From contig JAYFOJ010000001.1 of assembly GCA_034932745.1 (NCBI GenBank), forward strand, positions 248,001 to 312,000: DNA of 64,000 nt, read 5' to 3'. Positions 34,609 to 43,196 of the stretch are shown piece after piece. Numbering within the stretch: the first letter of the stretch is position 1; the number at the start of each line of letters is the position of its first letter. The stretch comes from JBAYST01 sp034932745 (GTDB taxonomy: Bacteria > Bacillota_I > Bacilli_A > RFN20 > CAG-826). The translations under genes and the position numbers were made by a program. The notes beneath the pieces were generated by a model, which was not told the origin of the DNA, did no database searches, and was given only the letters and a program-made list of their open reading frames with translations.

Positions 34609-35445
34609 ATGGAAAACGAAAAGTCACAAGATAGGTTAAACATTCTAAATAAAATCGACGAATACGAAAAAAAGCGTCTTTTTGATCAAGACGTTGAAGA
34701 CGATCCACCAGGTCGCGAATTATTACCGGAAGAAGTCGATTATTTGAACCGCAAATTGAAAAGCAAATTTGCTTCAAAATGTGCCTTTTTTGTGGCGCGT
34801 CGTTTTATGAACAAAGCGATTAAAAATAACCAGCTTATCATTAAAGAAATTATCGGAATCGAAAATATTGATAACTTGAAGAGTGGTGCAGTACTAACGT
34901 GCAATCACTTTAGCCCATTTGATAGTTTTGCCATGCAAATCGCCTACGAATCATCAAAAAAACGTCGAACGAAAAAGATGTATCGAGTCATTAAAGAAGG
35001 TAACTATACTAGCTTTCCAGGTTTTTATGGATTCCTAATGAGACATTGCAACACCTTACCACTAAGTTCAAATTATAAAACAATGCACAAGTTTATCACT
35101 TCCGTTGATGCTGCTCTCAAAAAGGGCAATTTAGTATTGATCTATCCTGAACAAAGCATGTGGTGGAACTATCGGAAACCTAAGCCACTTAAACCAGGAG
35201 CTTTCAAGTTCTCATATAAAAATAAAGTTCCAGTCGTTCCTTGTTTTATTACAATGGAAGATAGCGAATATATCGGTGGAGATGGATTTCCAATTCAAAA
35301 GTACACAATTCACATTGCAAAACCGATTTATCCTGATATGAGCAAAGATATTCAGTCCGCTATCGAAGAATTGAGTGTTAAAAATTTCGAGATTTGGAAA
35401 CAAATTTACGAAGATGCGTACATGAAACCTCTTACATATCTATAG
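34609..35445 (+). CDS. PlsC-like acyltransferase (last gene of the GT8 cluster)
   Basis: This 278-aa protein carries CNHFSPFDS (HX4D), IYPEQSMWWNYRKPKPLKPG and VPVVPCFITM, matching the lysophospholipid acyltransferase fold. It is distinct from the first acyltransferase of the cluster, so two acyl additions may take place. No Shine-Dalgarno is strong here, but the 4-nt spacing after the GT8 stop suggests coupling. The final product is probably an acylated glycolipid. Confidence 0.78.
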   Translation: MENEKSQDRLNILNKIDEYEKKRLFDQDVEDDPPGRELLPEEVDYLNRKLKSKFASKCAFFVARRFMNKAIKNNQLIIKEIIGIENIDNLKSGAVLTCNHFSPFDSFAMQIAYESSKKRRTKKMYRVIKEGNYTSFPGFYGFLMRHCNTLPLSSNYKTMHKFITSVDAALKKGNLVLIYPEQSMWWNYRKPKPLKPGAFKFSYKNKVPVVPCFITMEDSEYIGGDGFPIQKYTIHIAKPIYPDMSKDIQSAIEELSVKNFEIWKQIYEDAYMKPLTYL

Positions 35446-35516
35446 AATTTTGAGCATTTGTTTTGATGAATATCAAAAGAATGATAGAATTCATATTGAA
35501 AAGTTGGAGGCGTAAT

Positions 35517-36320
35517 ATGGCGGAATGTAATCACGATTGCTCGAGTTGCGGAGAAAACTGCGAGTCGAGAAATCCGGAATCGTTTTTAATTAAACCAAGC
35601 GAAGGCACTAAAATAAAGAAAACAATAGGTATCGTCAGTGGAAAAGGCGGTGTCGGAAAATCTTTAGTGACCTCTTTGTTAGCGGTTCACGAAATGAATC
35701 AAGGCAAAAAAGTTGCAATCATGGACGCTGATGTAACTGGACCATCCATTCCTAAATGTTTTGGTCTAAAAGGGATGTTAGAGGGTGATGGCAAGTTGAT
35801 CTATCCACTAGAAACAGCAAAAGGAATTAAAGTTGTATCTGCCAACCTTTTATTAGAGCATGAAAACGATCCAATTATTTGGAGAGGATCTTTAATCACT
35901 TCACTTGTAAAGCAATTTTATACAGATGTATTTTATGGCGAAGCAGACTACTTGTTTATCGATATGCCACCGGGAACTGGTGATGTTCTTCTAACCGTTT
36001 TCCAATCGATCAAAATGGATGGCATTGTCATTGTTACTACTCCTCAGGACTTGGTTTCTATGATTGTCGAGAAGGCTATCAAAATGGCCGAGATGATGAA
36101 AGTCAAAGTAATTGGAATAGTAGAAAACATGAGTTATGTAGTGTGTCCAAAATGTGAAGAAAAGATTGAAATATTTGGTCATAGTAAACTTGAAGAAATT
36201 TCAAAAAAGTACAACATTCCAGTCCTTGCTAGAATACCAATTGATGCCGGATTAGCAGAGTTATGCGATAAAGGCATGGTCGAACTAAGCAAAGACGAAT
36301 ACTTTAAAAACAATATTTAA
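35517..36320 (+). CDS. Mrp/NBP35 family P-loop ATPase, Fe-S carrier
   Basis: This 267-aa protein is an Fe-S cluster carrier ATPase of the Mrp/ApbC/NBP35 type. The N-terminus has CNHDCSSCGENC, a cysteine motif seen in Clostridia-type Mrp proteins. Walker A is the deviant GKGGVGKS, followed by DADVTGPSIPK and IDMPPGTGD. Near the C-terminus CPKCEEK supplies the CxxC that bridges a cluster between two subunits. The frame is open from 35463, but ATG 35517 has GGAGG upstream. A terminator follows. Confidence 0.9.
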   Translation: MAECNHDCSSCGENCESRNPESFLIKPSEGTKIKKTIGIVSGKGGVGKSLVTSLLAVHEMNQGKKVAIMDADVTGPSIPKCFGLKGMLEGDGKLIYPLETAKGIKVVSANLLLEHENDPIIWRGSLITSLVKQFYTDVFYGEADYLFIDMPPGTGDVLLTVFQSIKMDGIVIVTTPQDLVSMIVEKAIKMAEMMKVKVIGIVENMSYVVCPKCEEKIEIFGHSKLEEISKKYNIPVLARIPIDAGLAELCDKGMVELSKDEYFKNNI

Positions 36321-36347
36321 AAAGCCGATTAATTCGGCTTTTATTTT
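36319..36347. terminator. Terminator between mrp-like and CBS genes
   Basis: aaaagccga and tcggctttt form a 9-bp hairpin with loop ttaat and T tracts; the A run on the other side lets it work in both directions. Confidence 0.8.
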
Positions 36348-36736
36348 TCCTTAGTTAAAAACTCAATAACGGCACGTCTTGTGACGATGCCAATAAATAA
36401 TCCGCGATCATCTTCGACTGGAACAAAATTCTGGTTAATTATCAATGTAACTAAAGATTTCATATCTTTGTTAATCGAAATCGGTTTGATGTCTTTTCTT
36501 CTTGGTATTTCGTTGATAGAAATAGAATTAGTTTCCTCTAATCTGAGATTCCTTGTTTTGAAAAACCATAGTAAGTCGCCTTCAGAGAGCGTTCCAATAT
36601 ATCGTCCATCCTTTGAAATAATTGGAATAGCGCTGTAGTGATGATGTTCCATTTTTTCAACCGCTTGTCGAACCGTGAAATTTTCCTCTAAAAACGCAAC
36701 TTGATTTTTAGGGATTAAAAAGAACAAGACATTCAT
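36341..36736 (-). CDS. Paired CBS-domain protein
   Basis: This protein (131 aa from 36736; 136 aa if ATG 36751 is used) consists of two CBS motifs (HHYSAIPIISKDGRYIGTLS and NQNFVPVEDDRGLFIGIVTR), with no attached domain. Stand-alone CBS pairs bind adenine nucleotides; one Bacilli branch (YkuL/CbpB) binds c-di-AMP, and this window encodes CdaA. The start at 36736 shares an ATGA overlap with the HAD gene. Ligand is inferred only. Confidence 0.75.
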   Translation of the reverse strand: MNVLFFLIPKNQVAFLEENFTVRQAVEKMEHHHYSAIPIISKDGRYIGTLSEGDLLWFFKTRNLRLEETNSISINEIPRRKDIKPISINKDMKSLVTLIINQNFVPVEDDRGLFIGIVTRRAVIEFLTKEK

Positions 36737-37380
36737 GCGATCATTTTCCATATATCATCTATCCTATCTACAATATTGTTTGCTCCAGCAGCGATAATGT
36801 CTTTTTTATCAGCGAAGCCGTAAGCAACAATTGCGTAATCTAATTTTGAGATTTCCGCAGTCTTCAAATCGACCAATGAATCGCCGATATAAAATATTTC
36901 CGAATTCTTTAAATTAAGCTGTTTTTTTGCTAAATTGATACTCTCGGGATCTGGCTTAGTTTTAATTTTTGAGCTCTGTCCGTAAACTAATTCGAACATG
37001 TTTTCAAAATACTTATCCACTAAAATCTCTGCAATTTCCTGTGGTTTATTAGTTATCATCACTAATTTAAGTCCATTGTCTTTCGCATTTTTTAAGAACT
37101 TTAAAACACCATCATATGGTTTCGTTTTAATTGAACAGTTATTTTGATAACAAGTCTTATACTCTTTAAAAACCTTTTCGAATACACTTTCATCTACTTC
37201 GTGTGGTATCGCTTTTTTAATTAAATATGTACTTCCGTTACCAAGAAAAGATCTAATTTCTTTCTTTGTTCTTGGCGCAAAACCATTATTTTTAAGCGCA
37301 AAATTAACCGAATCGGTCAAATCATCCAGTGTATCAAGTATGGTTCCGTCTAAATCTAAGAATAATGCTTTATATTTCAT
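36733..37380 (-). CDS. HAD family hydrolase, phosphoglycolate phosphatase-like
   Basis: This 215-aa protein shows HAD motif I FLDLDGTILDT, motif II MITNKP, the conserved lysine in KTKPDPE and motif IV YIGDSLVDLK, with a helical cap from about residue 20 to 90. It dephosphorylates a small sugar phosphate or nucleotide in the cytoplasm; Gph or pyrophosphatase (PpaX) are likely subgroups. It overlaps both neighbours by 4 nt, so three genes form one tight operon. Confidence 0.88.
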   Translation of the reverse strand: MKYKALFLDLDGTILDTLDDLTDSVNFALKNNGFAPRTKKEIRSFLGNGSTYLIKKAIPHEVDESVFEKVFKEYKTCYQNNCSIKTKPYDGVLKFLKNAKDNGLKLVMITNKPQEIAEILVDKYFENMFELVYGQSSKIKTKPDPESINLAKKQLNLKNSEIFYIGDSLVDLKTAEISKLDYAIVAYGFADKKDIIAAGANNIVDRIDDIWKMIA

Positions 37381-38483
37381 TTTGTACCCCCGAAATAATT
37401 TATATAGATCATGAATTCCTCTAATGTTGAGCCGCCATGATGTCCCTTTAGTAAATGGTCTTCATAATAATCTGTAAGCGCCTTGTTATCAATTGACACG
37501 GCCAAAAAATCGCCGAGAAATGATTTTGCTAGAGGAGAAATTGGATTAGGCCCGAAAATCTCGTTTTTAATAACTTCTTCTTTTGTGTATAGTTCAAAAT
37601 GTTCACCGTAATACTTATTAAAAAGAGTTTTAAATAGCACATAATGTTTTTTATCGACAAAGAAATTCGCTGCTCTTTTCTCGAACGATAAAGGTCTATT
37701 CTCGAGTGACAAAAGATCGATATGGTCATGCATGTCCAAATATTCAACATCGAGTAGCCCGTGATCTGCAATTACTATAATAGTTAATTCAGGGTTCTTC
37801 TTAGAGAGCTTTTCGACCATTCGACTAATTTTTCTTACATAATTGCGGACATGAAAAGACTCAACTCCATACTTGTGAATAATTTCATCTGGTTTCGTCC
37901 AGTAACCATAAGTAAATGTTTCTTCGTTAGACATTGCTTTCTGTCTTACCATTTTGAATAATTGATTCAATGATTTTGGTCCATTTTTATCGATTGGATA
38001 TTCTTTTATATCAAAAGCAATTTCTTTACCATGCAATTCGTTTATTAAATCGCATATAGTTTGATATTTTCCAACTTCGAGCATGATGTTGCTCTTACCT
38101 ATAGATTCTTTTGTTTGAGAATCGACATTTGGAAATACGTTTACATTCTTATTGATACTTGCGAAATACTGCGACCACGCCATCCAGCCATTTTCGCTTG
38201 GGAAACGTCCGCTTAAGAATCCATTAGTCGACGCAACTGTCGTCGGCGGGAACGTGGCGGTCATTTCGCCTATTACGTGCGATTTCATCGCATGTTTATC
38301 TTTTAAATGCTTCTCGATAATATACTTACCACAACCATCAAAAAGAAGAACTACAACTTTTTTCTTATCCTTGATTAGTTTGTCGATTTTCTTGTTTGTC
38401 TCATGAAAGGGTTCAACGCCGAAGCGTTTTAAAATTGAATTTGATAAATTGACGATGCAATTCTTTTGATCACATTTATTCAT
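37377..38483 (-). CDS. Alkaline phosphatase superfamily phosphodiesterase/nucleotide pyrophosphatase-like
   Basis: This 368-aa protein has the metal and nucleophile motifs VVLLFDGCGK and TFPPTTVAST (Thr nucleophile), and the later metal ligands VIADHGLLDVE and GHHGGS, typical of the NPP/phosphodiesterase branch. No signal peptide is seen, so it acts inside the cell. The frame is open a little further upstream, but ATG 38483 has GGAGG at 7 nt and is the true start. Its 3' end overlaps the HAD gene. Substrate is unknown. Confidence 0.8.
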   Translation of the reverse strand: MNKCDQKNCIVNLSNSILKRFGVEPFHETNKKIDKLIKDKKKVVVLLFDGCGKYIIEKHLKDKHAMKSHVIGEMTATFPPTTVASTNGFLSGRFPSENGWMAWSQYFASINKNVNVFPNVDSQTKESIGKSNIMLEVGKYQTICDLINELHGKEIAFDIKEYPIDKNGPKSLNQLFKMVRQKAMSNEETFTYGYWTKPDEIIHKYGVESFHVRNYVRKISRMVEKLSKKNPELTIIVIADHGLLDVEYLDMHDHIDLLSLENRPLSFEKRAANFFVDKKHYVLFKTLFNKYYGEHFELYTKEEVIKNEIFGPNPISPLAKSFLGDFLAVSIDNKALTDYYEDHLLKGHHGGSTLEEFMIYINYFGGTK

Positions 38484-38532
38484 AATCAACCTCCATGAAA
38501 GAAAAAGTCATGATTTTCATCATGGCTTTATT

Positions 38533-39354
38533 TTAACCCAATACTACTTCAAGAACCATCATTATGGCAAACCCAATCATGAAAGCCCAAATGCCATAAT
38601 GTGGATGATCACTTTTTTGAAAGTCTGGCATTAAATCCTCGACGACGGCATAAATCATTGCGCCACCTGCAAAAGATAATAGCCATGGCATCAACCAACT
38701 TATTGATTGAGATAACAAAACTGCGGCAATACCAAATATTGGTTCCACCACACCAGACAGCATTCCAAACACAAATGCTTTTCTTCTAGAAAAATTTTCT
38801 TCTTGTACAAGTGGGATAGCGACTGCTAATCCTTCTGGTATATTCTGAATCGATATTCCGATTGCTAATCCAATTGCAGAAAACATCAACGTATTGATTT
38901 CAGCGCTTGTTCCGGTATCTAGCGCACTAAATATCAATCCACAAGCAAAGCCGACTGCTAATCCTTCTGGAATGTTGTGTAAAGTTACTGCCAAAAAGAA
39001 TTTAGTGGTTTTGCTTACACCCCTAGTTTTAATACCTTCTTCGTGATTTTTATTACTCAAATGTATATGGGGAACAATTCGATCTAAACTAAAAAGTAAC
39101 AGTCCGCCTAGAATAAAACCAAATACCACTGGTATAAAGTTAAATTCTTTGTAGAATTCTTTTCCTTGATCAATCGATGGAACCAATAAACCAAATAAAG
39201 CCGCCGCGACCATTATTCCACTTGCGAATCCGAGAATTATTCCGTTAACCTTTGTACTTATGTTCTTTTTGGTAAGAAAAACACCAAGAGCGCCTAACGT
39301 GGTTGCAATAAAGATCATTGATAAAGAAATTATAGTGGCAAGAATTGGTGTCAT
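38533..39354 (-). CDS. ZIP family metal transporter (ZupT-like)
   Basis: This membrane protein (273 aa) has eight helices and the ZIP metal motifs HNIPEGLAVGFA (TM4) and QNIPEGLAVAIP (TM5), with an acidic-histidine loop between (NKNHEEGIKTRG). ZIP proteins import Zn, Fe or Mn. The frame begins at 39363, but TATAAT abuts that ATG, while ATG 39354 lies 9 nt after it, so I take the latter as a leaderless start. Confidence 0.85.
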   Translation of the reverse strand: MTPILATIISLSMIFIATTLGALGVFLTKKNISTKVNGIILGFASGIMVAAALFGLLVPSIDQGKEFYKEFNFIPVVFGFILGGLLLFSLDRIVPHIHLSNKNHEEGIKTRGVSKTTKFFLAVTLHNIPEGLAVGFACGLIFSALDTGTSAEINTLMFSAIGLAIGISIQNIPEGLAVAIPLVQEENFSRRKAFVFGMLSGVVEPIFGIAAVLLSQSISWLMPWLLSFAGGAMIYAVVEDLMPDFQKSDHPHYGIWAFMIGFAIMMVLEVVLG

Positions 39355-39431
39355 AACTCGCATATATTATATTTATTAATTTAATAAAATGTAAGTAGCA
39401 CAATAAAAAATGTGGTTTAATAATTAAGAAA

Positions 39432-39509
39432 CGCGCCAATAGCTCAACTGGATAGAGTATCAGACTTCGAATCTGAGGGTTGTGGGTTCGATTCCTACTT
39501 GGCGCGCCA
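39432..39509 (+). tRNA. tRNA-Arg (anticodon TCG)
   Basis: The acceptor gcgccaa pairs with ttggcgc and CCA is encoded. The anticodon arm tcaga/tctga has loop cttcgaa, giving TCG. Most Bacilli read CGN with an ACG (inosine) tRNA, so a TCG form, together with the CCG form at 3944, is notable. Confidence 0.93.
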
Positions 39510-39680
39510 CTTTAATGCAATGATGATTGGTAGTAATATCAATCTTTTTTGTTAATTGAATGCCAAAAAAATCAATTCATATAATACTTTTTTGTGTATC
39601 AACTAGCAGTTGAGCGTTTTCAATTAATAAGTTATTGTTTTTTGATTTTCGAAACTTAAAATGTAAGCGAGGATAAAAAA

Positions 39681-40769
39681 ATGGATAGAATGAAATTTAA
39701 AGAAACGCTAGTGAAATTAAGAAAAGAAAGAAACCTTAATCAACAAGATATAGCTGATTTGTTCAATGTTACAGTTCAAGCTGTCTCCAAATGGGAAAAC
39801 GGCGATTCGATTCCGGATATTATCACATTAGAAAAGATATCTAATTTCTATGGTCTATCGATTAACGAATTACTAAATGGCGACACTCTAAAAAGTGGAG
39901 AAAAGACAACTGAGAATATTGTCAAAAACACGTTTGATAATGAAAATAAGCCAACCGCTAAGATGAATTTATTTAAATTAATATGGAACTCGTCTTACAT
40001 GTTTTTATTGCTTCTTATTTCATTTTTACCATTTTTAACTATTCAAAATCAATCGTTCAATTTCTATAATGTAATTTTTAGTGGAAACATGCAGTTAGGT
40101 AATTACTTTCTTTTGATTTCTTTTTTAATAGCGTTATCTTCTGGAATTATTGGTATAGTTTCATCTTTTACTACCAATCATTTAAAAATCGAAACCACTT
40201 TATCAATATTGTTCAATGTATCTAGCTTGTTCATCTACTCGGTCATTTCATTCGACCTATTGAATTACGGAATTCAAGCTGGCTTATTTTTATTGTTTAT
40301 TCTATTAACCGTTAATACCTACATGTCGATTTGCATTAAAAAACTTAATGACGGCGACAATAAATATGTCGATGGAAAGTTTTTATTGGCATATCGCTTA
40401 GTTTTCACTCTTTTATTATTGGTAAATTTAGTAATTTCTTTTGTCGTATACACCAATAATAGTAGCTTTACCGGATTTGTATTCATAGCATCAATACTAA
40501 CAATAGTGTTATTTGTACCATCCGCTATATTGATTATTCTTGAATACAAAAAACCTTCCAATAAAGGAATAATGATATCTAGAATTATTCTTCTATCATC
40601 AACCATTGTGACGATGTTTATATATTTGGTCTATCAGCATACATTGCTTTCATTCTTCATCGTAACAACATATGTCGTTAATGAAGTGATATTTAGCTTT
40701 TTATCAAAGCGTCAGTCAATTAAAATGGTAGTGGGAAATAATGAGTCACAACAATCTCAATCCCGATAA
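39681..40769 (+). CDS. XRE family HTH regulator with C-terminal membrane segments
   Basis: This 362-aa protein has a Cro/C1-type HTH at residues 7-65 (NQQDIADLFNVTVQAVSKWE) and seven or eight hydrophobic segments from about 95 to 345. It is a second, larger membrane-tethered regulator like that at 31179. AGCGAGGA precedes the ATG. Its last 50 nt overlap the end of the convergent mntP gene. The signal it senses is unknown. Confidence 0.8.
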   Translation: MDRMKFKETLVKLRKERNLNQQDIADLFNVTVQAVSKWENGDSIPDIITLEKISNFYGLSINELLNGDTLKSGEKTTENIVKNTFDNENKPTAKMNLFKLIWNSSYMFLLLLISFLPFLTIQNQSFNFYNVIFSGNMQLGNYFLLISFLIALSSGIIGIVSSFTTNHLKIETTLSILFNVSSLFIYSVISFDLLNYGIQAGLFLLFILLTVNTYMSICIKKLNDGDNKYVDGKFLLAYRLVFTLLLLVNLVISFVVYTNNSSFTGFVFIASILTIVLFVPSAILIILEYKKPSNKGIMISRIILLSSTIVTMFIYLVYQHTLLSFFIVTTYVVNEVIFSFLSKRQSIKMVVGNNESQQSQSR

Positions 40770-41340
40770 TAAGAAGGATTATTCCACCAACAATTTCAGC
40801 AATTTTAACCTTATCTTGAAATAAACCTTTAACGCGTTTTCCAATCTTGATACCAATAATGCAAATTACAAATGTGATTATTGCAATAATAGCGACATCC
40901 AAGAATATAAAAGGCGAATAAGCATTCTTTGTTAAATCCAGCAAAGAAACACCAACGGCTAAAGCGTCGATGCTCGTCGCAATCGCTTGAATAATTATTC
41001 CCTTATATGTAAGTTTTTTAGGACAGACATCTTCCGGTCTTTTTCTTAAGTCAATGACAGCCTCAATAATCATTTTACCGCCGATGAACAAAAGCAAAGA
41101 AAAAGCCACACAAGGAACGATTTCTTGCAAAACGGCGAATTGGGCGACAAAGAAATAGGAAATGAAATATCCAATTAAAGGCATGATGCCTTGAAAAATA
41201 CCAAACATGGCGGGAGCAAACACTTTTTTCTTATTATCTAAATGGCTACAAGATAGACCATCGACGATCGATACTGCAAAAGCATCCATGGATAGAGCTA
41301 CCCCAAGTAACAAGACGGTAACAATACTAAGCCATTCCAT
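40720..41340 (-). CDS. mntP: Manganese efflux pump MntP
   Basis: This 206-aa protein of the MntP (DUF204) family exports Mn2+. It has six helices in two similar halves with the signatures ALSMDAFAVSIVDG and ATSIDALAVGVSLLD containing the aspartates needed for transport. Length is normal. In many bacteria mntP is controlled by a yybP-ykoY riboswitch; I looked for one upstream (41341-41400) and see none. Its 3' end runs 50 nt into the convergent XRE gene. Confidence 0.92.
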   Translation of the reverse strand: MEWLSIVTVLLLGVALSMDAFAVSIVDGLSCSHLDNKKKVFAPAMFGIFQGIMPLIGYFISYFFVAQFAVLQEIVPCVAFSLLLFIGGKMIIEAVIDLRKRPEDVCPKKLTYKGIIIQAIATSIDALAVGVSLLDLTKNAYSPFIFLDVAIIAIITFVICIIGIKIGKRVKGLFQDKVKIAEIVGGIILLIIGIEIVVTHYFPLPF

Positions 41341-41389
41341 AACGATAAAGATTTTATCTTTTTCTTATAGTTATGTAAACACTTAATTA

Positions 41390-41776
41390 CTAAATTACTG
41401 CGAAATAATAAGTCGCATTTTCGTATAGATATCCTTGCTTTAATGTATATCGATCTTCATTCGGAATTTTATTCGAATAGAAGTCTGTTATATTTAAAGA
41501 CTTATTTCCATAATTAGAATCGTCTACTGGCATATAAATAAGTAATCTTGATTTGATCTGAGCAATCTCATCCTCGCTTAAAAAATATCCGTGATAATAG
41601 CTCAAAGTTGTTGCGGATAACTCTTTTCCGCCCAATGTATAGTAGTCTCCACTATACGTATATGCTTCGCATTGAATAAATGTTAAATTGACTGAATTGT
41701 TTGGCGATACTTCTTGAATGCAACTAAATAGTACTGGTGTGAATAAAAAACTAAATACAAGTATTTTCTTGTTCAT
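41390..41776 (-). CDS. Small lipoprotein, unknown function
   Basis: This 128-aa protein starts MNKKILVFSFLFTPVLFSC, with lipobox LFSC, so it is predicted to be exported and lipid-anchored. The mature part has many Tyr, Ser and Asn residues and no family I recognise. AAGGAAAT lies before the ATG on its strand. It follows deoD after a terminator and precedes mntP by 49 nt. Confidence 0.65.
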   Translation of the reverse strand: MNKKILVFSFLFTPVLFSCIQEVSPNNSVNLTFIQCEAYTYSGDYYTLGGKELSATTLSYYHGYFLSEDEIAQIKSRLLIYMPVDDSNYGNKSLNITDFYSNKIPNEDRYTLKQGYLYENATYYFAVI

Positions 41777-41803
41777 GATGATTTCCTTCTTAGGGCGACA
41801 ATA

Positions 41804-41826
41804 AAAGGAGGATTAACCTCCTTATT
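41804..41826 (-). terminator. Intrinsic terminator after deoD
   Basis: On the reverse strand aaggagg and cctcctt pair around ttaat and are followed by TTTA; it ends the deoD transcript. Confidence 0.75.
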
Positions 41827-41842
41827 TTATTAAGACTTATGG

Positions 41843-42559
41843 TTATTCGCAGAATGGTTCGGCGGTGGCAATAGCGATTTCGATCATTTTACCGAGTCCG
41901 TTTTGTCTTTGCTCAGCGGTGGCTTTACCTTCTTTAATAAAGTGATCAGAAACCGTCAAAATACAAAGCGCTCTCTTTTTCAATCTTTGCGCGGTTGTGT
42001 ATAGCGCATATGATTCCATTTCGACGCCCATGATGTTTAGTTTTGCCCATTTCTTCCATGAATTTGGATCTTCGTCATAGAAAACATCGGCTGACAATAT
42101 GGCACCACAGTGCATTGGCATTTTAGCCTTTTTAATAGCGTTATACGCAGATAGTGTTAATTCAAAATCCGATCCAGCCGAGAACATTGGAACATCGAAT
42201 TGATGCGCCCAGTTAGAATCTGTTGATGCTGTCGTACAAACTAAAACATCAAATAGATTGATTTCTGGTTGGTAAGCACCACAAGTTCCAACGCGAATAA
42301 TCGTTTCAACTCCGTATTCAGCAAAAAGTTCATGAGAGTAAATACCAATAGATGGTAATCCCATTCCAGACGCCATTACAGAAATTTTCTTTCCATTTTT
42401 GGTTAAACCCGTGAATCCTAGAATTCCACGCACGTTCGTAACTTCTTTATAATCGTGTAAATAATTTTCGGCAATCCATTTAGCGCGTAGAGGGTCTCCT
42501 GGCATTAGTACAACCTTAGCAAAATCCCCTTGTTTAGCATTAATGTGAGCAGTAGGCAT
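41843..42559 (-). CDS. deoD: Purine-nucleoside phosphorylase (hexameric, DeoD type)
   Basis: This 238-aa enzyme cleaves purine (deoxy)nucleosides with phosphate for salvage. It begins PTAHINAKQGDFAKVVLMPGDPLRAK, here noted by the core MPGDPLRAK, has RVGTCGAY, the substrate loop MEsY in VEMESYALY and the catalytic aspartate in TVSDHFIKEG. Length and order are typical of DeoD. A ribosome binding site AAGGAGATAA is clear on its strand. It is monocistronic. Confidence 0.95.
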   Translation of the reverse strand: MPTAHINAKQGDFAKVVLMPGDPLRAKWIAENYLHDYKEVTNVRGILGFTGLTKNGKKISVMASGMGLPSIGIYSHELFAEYGVETIIRVGTCGAYQPEINLFDVLVCTTASTDSNWAHQFDVPMFSAGSDFELTLSAYNAIKKAKMPMHCGAILSADVFYDEDPNSWKKWAKLNIMGVEMESYALYTTAQRLKKRALCILTVSDHFIKEGKATAEQRQNGLGKMIEIAIATAEPFCE

Positions 42560-42669
42560 ATGTTATCTCCTTTTAATTCGATTAATTATAACTTTCTAGT
42601 AATCATCTTGCAAAGATAAACTATGCAACTTTTTTAAACGTGAGATAATAAAACAAACGAGGAAACATC

Positions 42670-43077
42670 ATGAATAGGAACAAAAAAACATTCGTGCCGA
42701 GTACCACTCATTATAAAATTCTCGAAACAATTGAAGAACTTAATAAAAATAATGATTACCCGTTGCCACAAGGCGTTGGAAAAATTTTAAAAGGAATCGT
42801 CGATGAGGAAACTTCGAAGTATCAAAACATTAGAACTTTCCAAACAATAATCTCCTATTCATCGAAAAAGATATGCAGATATGTTCTAGTCTTATTAAGA
42901 CACGGATACATAGAAAAGATTTATGACAAAAAGACTAACGAGTTGTATCTTAAAATATCTCCGTTTGGAGTTTCGGCTCTTCAAGAATATCGAAAAAAAC
43001 ACAAAAAAAGTTTTGTAAAAAAGAAGCAGTTGGCCAAACCGACGATTGTGCATATAAAAACAATAGTTAGTAAATAG
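42670..43077 (+). CDS. Winged-helix protein resembling RQC-minor domains
   Basis: This 135-aa basic protein contains PLPQGVGKILKGIVDEET and SKKICRYVLVLLRHGYIEKIYD, then a Lys-rich tail. From memory it matches small Firmicutes proteins related to the RQC winged helix of RecQ helicases but without the helicase. DNA or RNA binding is likely. GAGGAAAC precedes the ATG. It is transcribed alone. The family call is moderately sure; no function is claimed. Confidence 0.6.
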   Translation: MNRNKKTFVPSTTHYKILETIEELNKNNDYPLPQGVGKILKGIVDEETSKYQNIRTFQTIISYSSKKICRYVLVLLRHGYIEKIYDKKTNELYLKISPFGVSALQEYRKKHKKSFVKKKQLAKPTIVHIKTIVSK

Positions 43078-43196
43078 TAATTATATCTATAAAAAACCTG
43101 CAAAACCTGAATGAATCATATGTTTTGTATATTTTGTATACAATTAACAGTAATCGTTTGTTATGATAATATTATCATCACGAAAAGAGGCTTAAT

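Noticed and set aside
41341..41389. A second yybP-ykoY riboswitch upstream of mntP
   Set aside because: The gap is only 49 nt and lacks the GGGGAGTAG and AAGACCTTT blocks.
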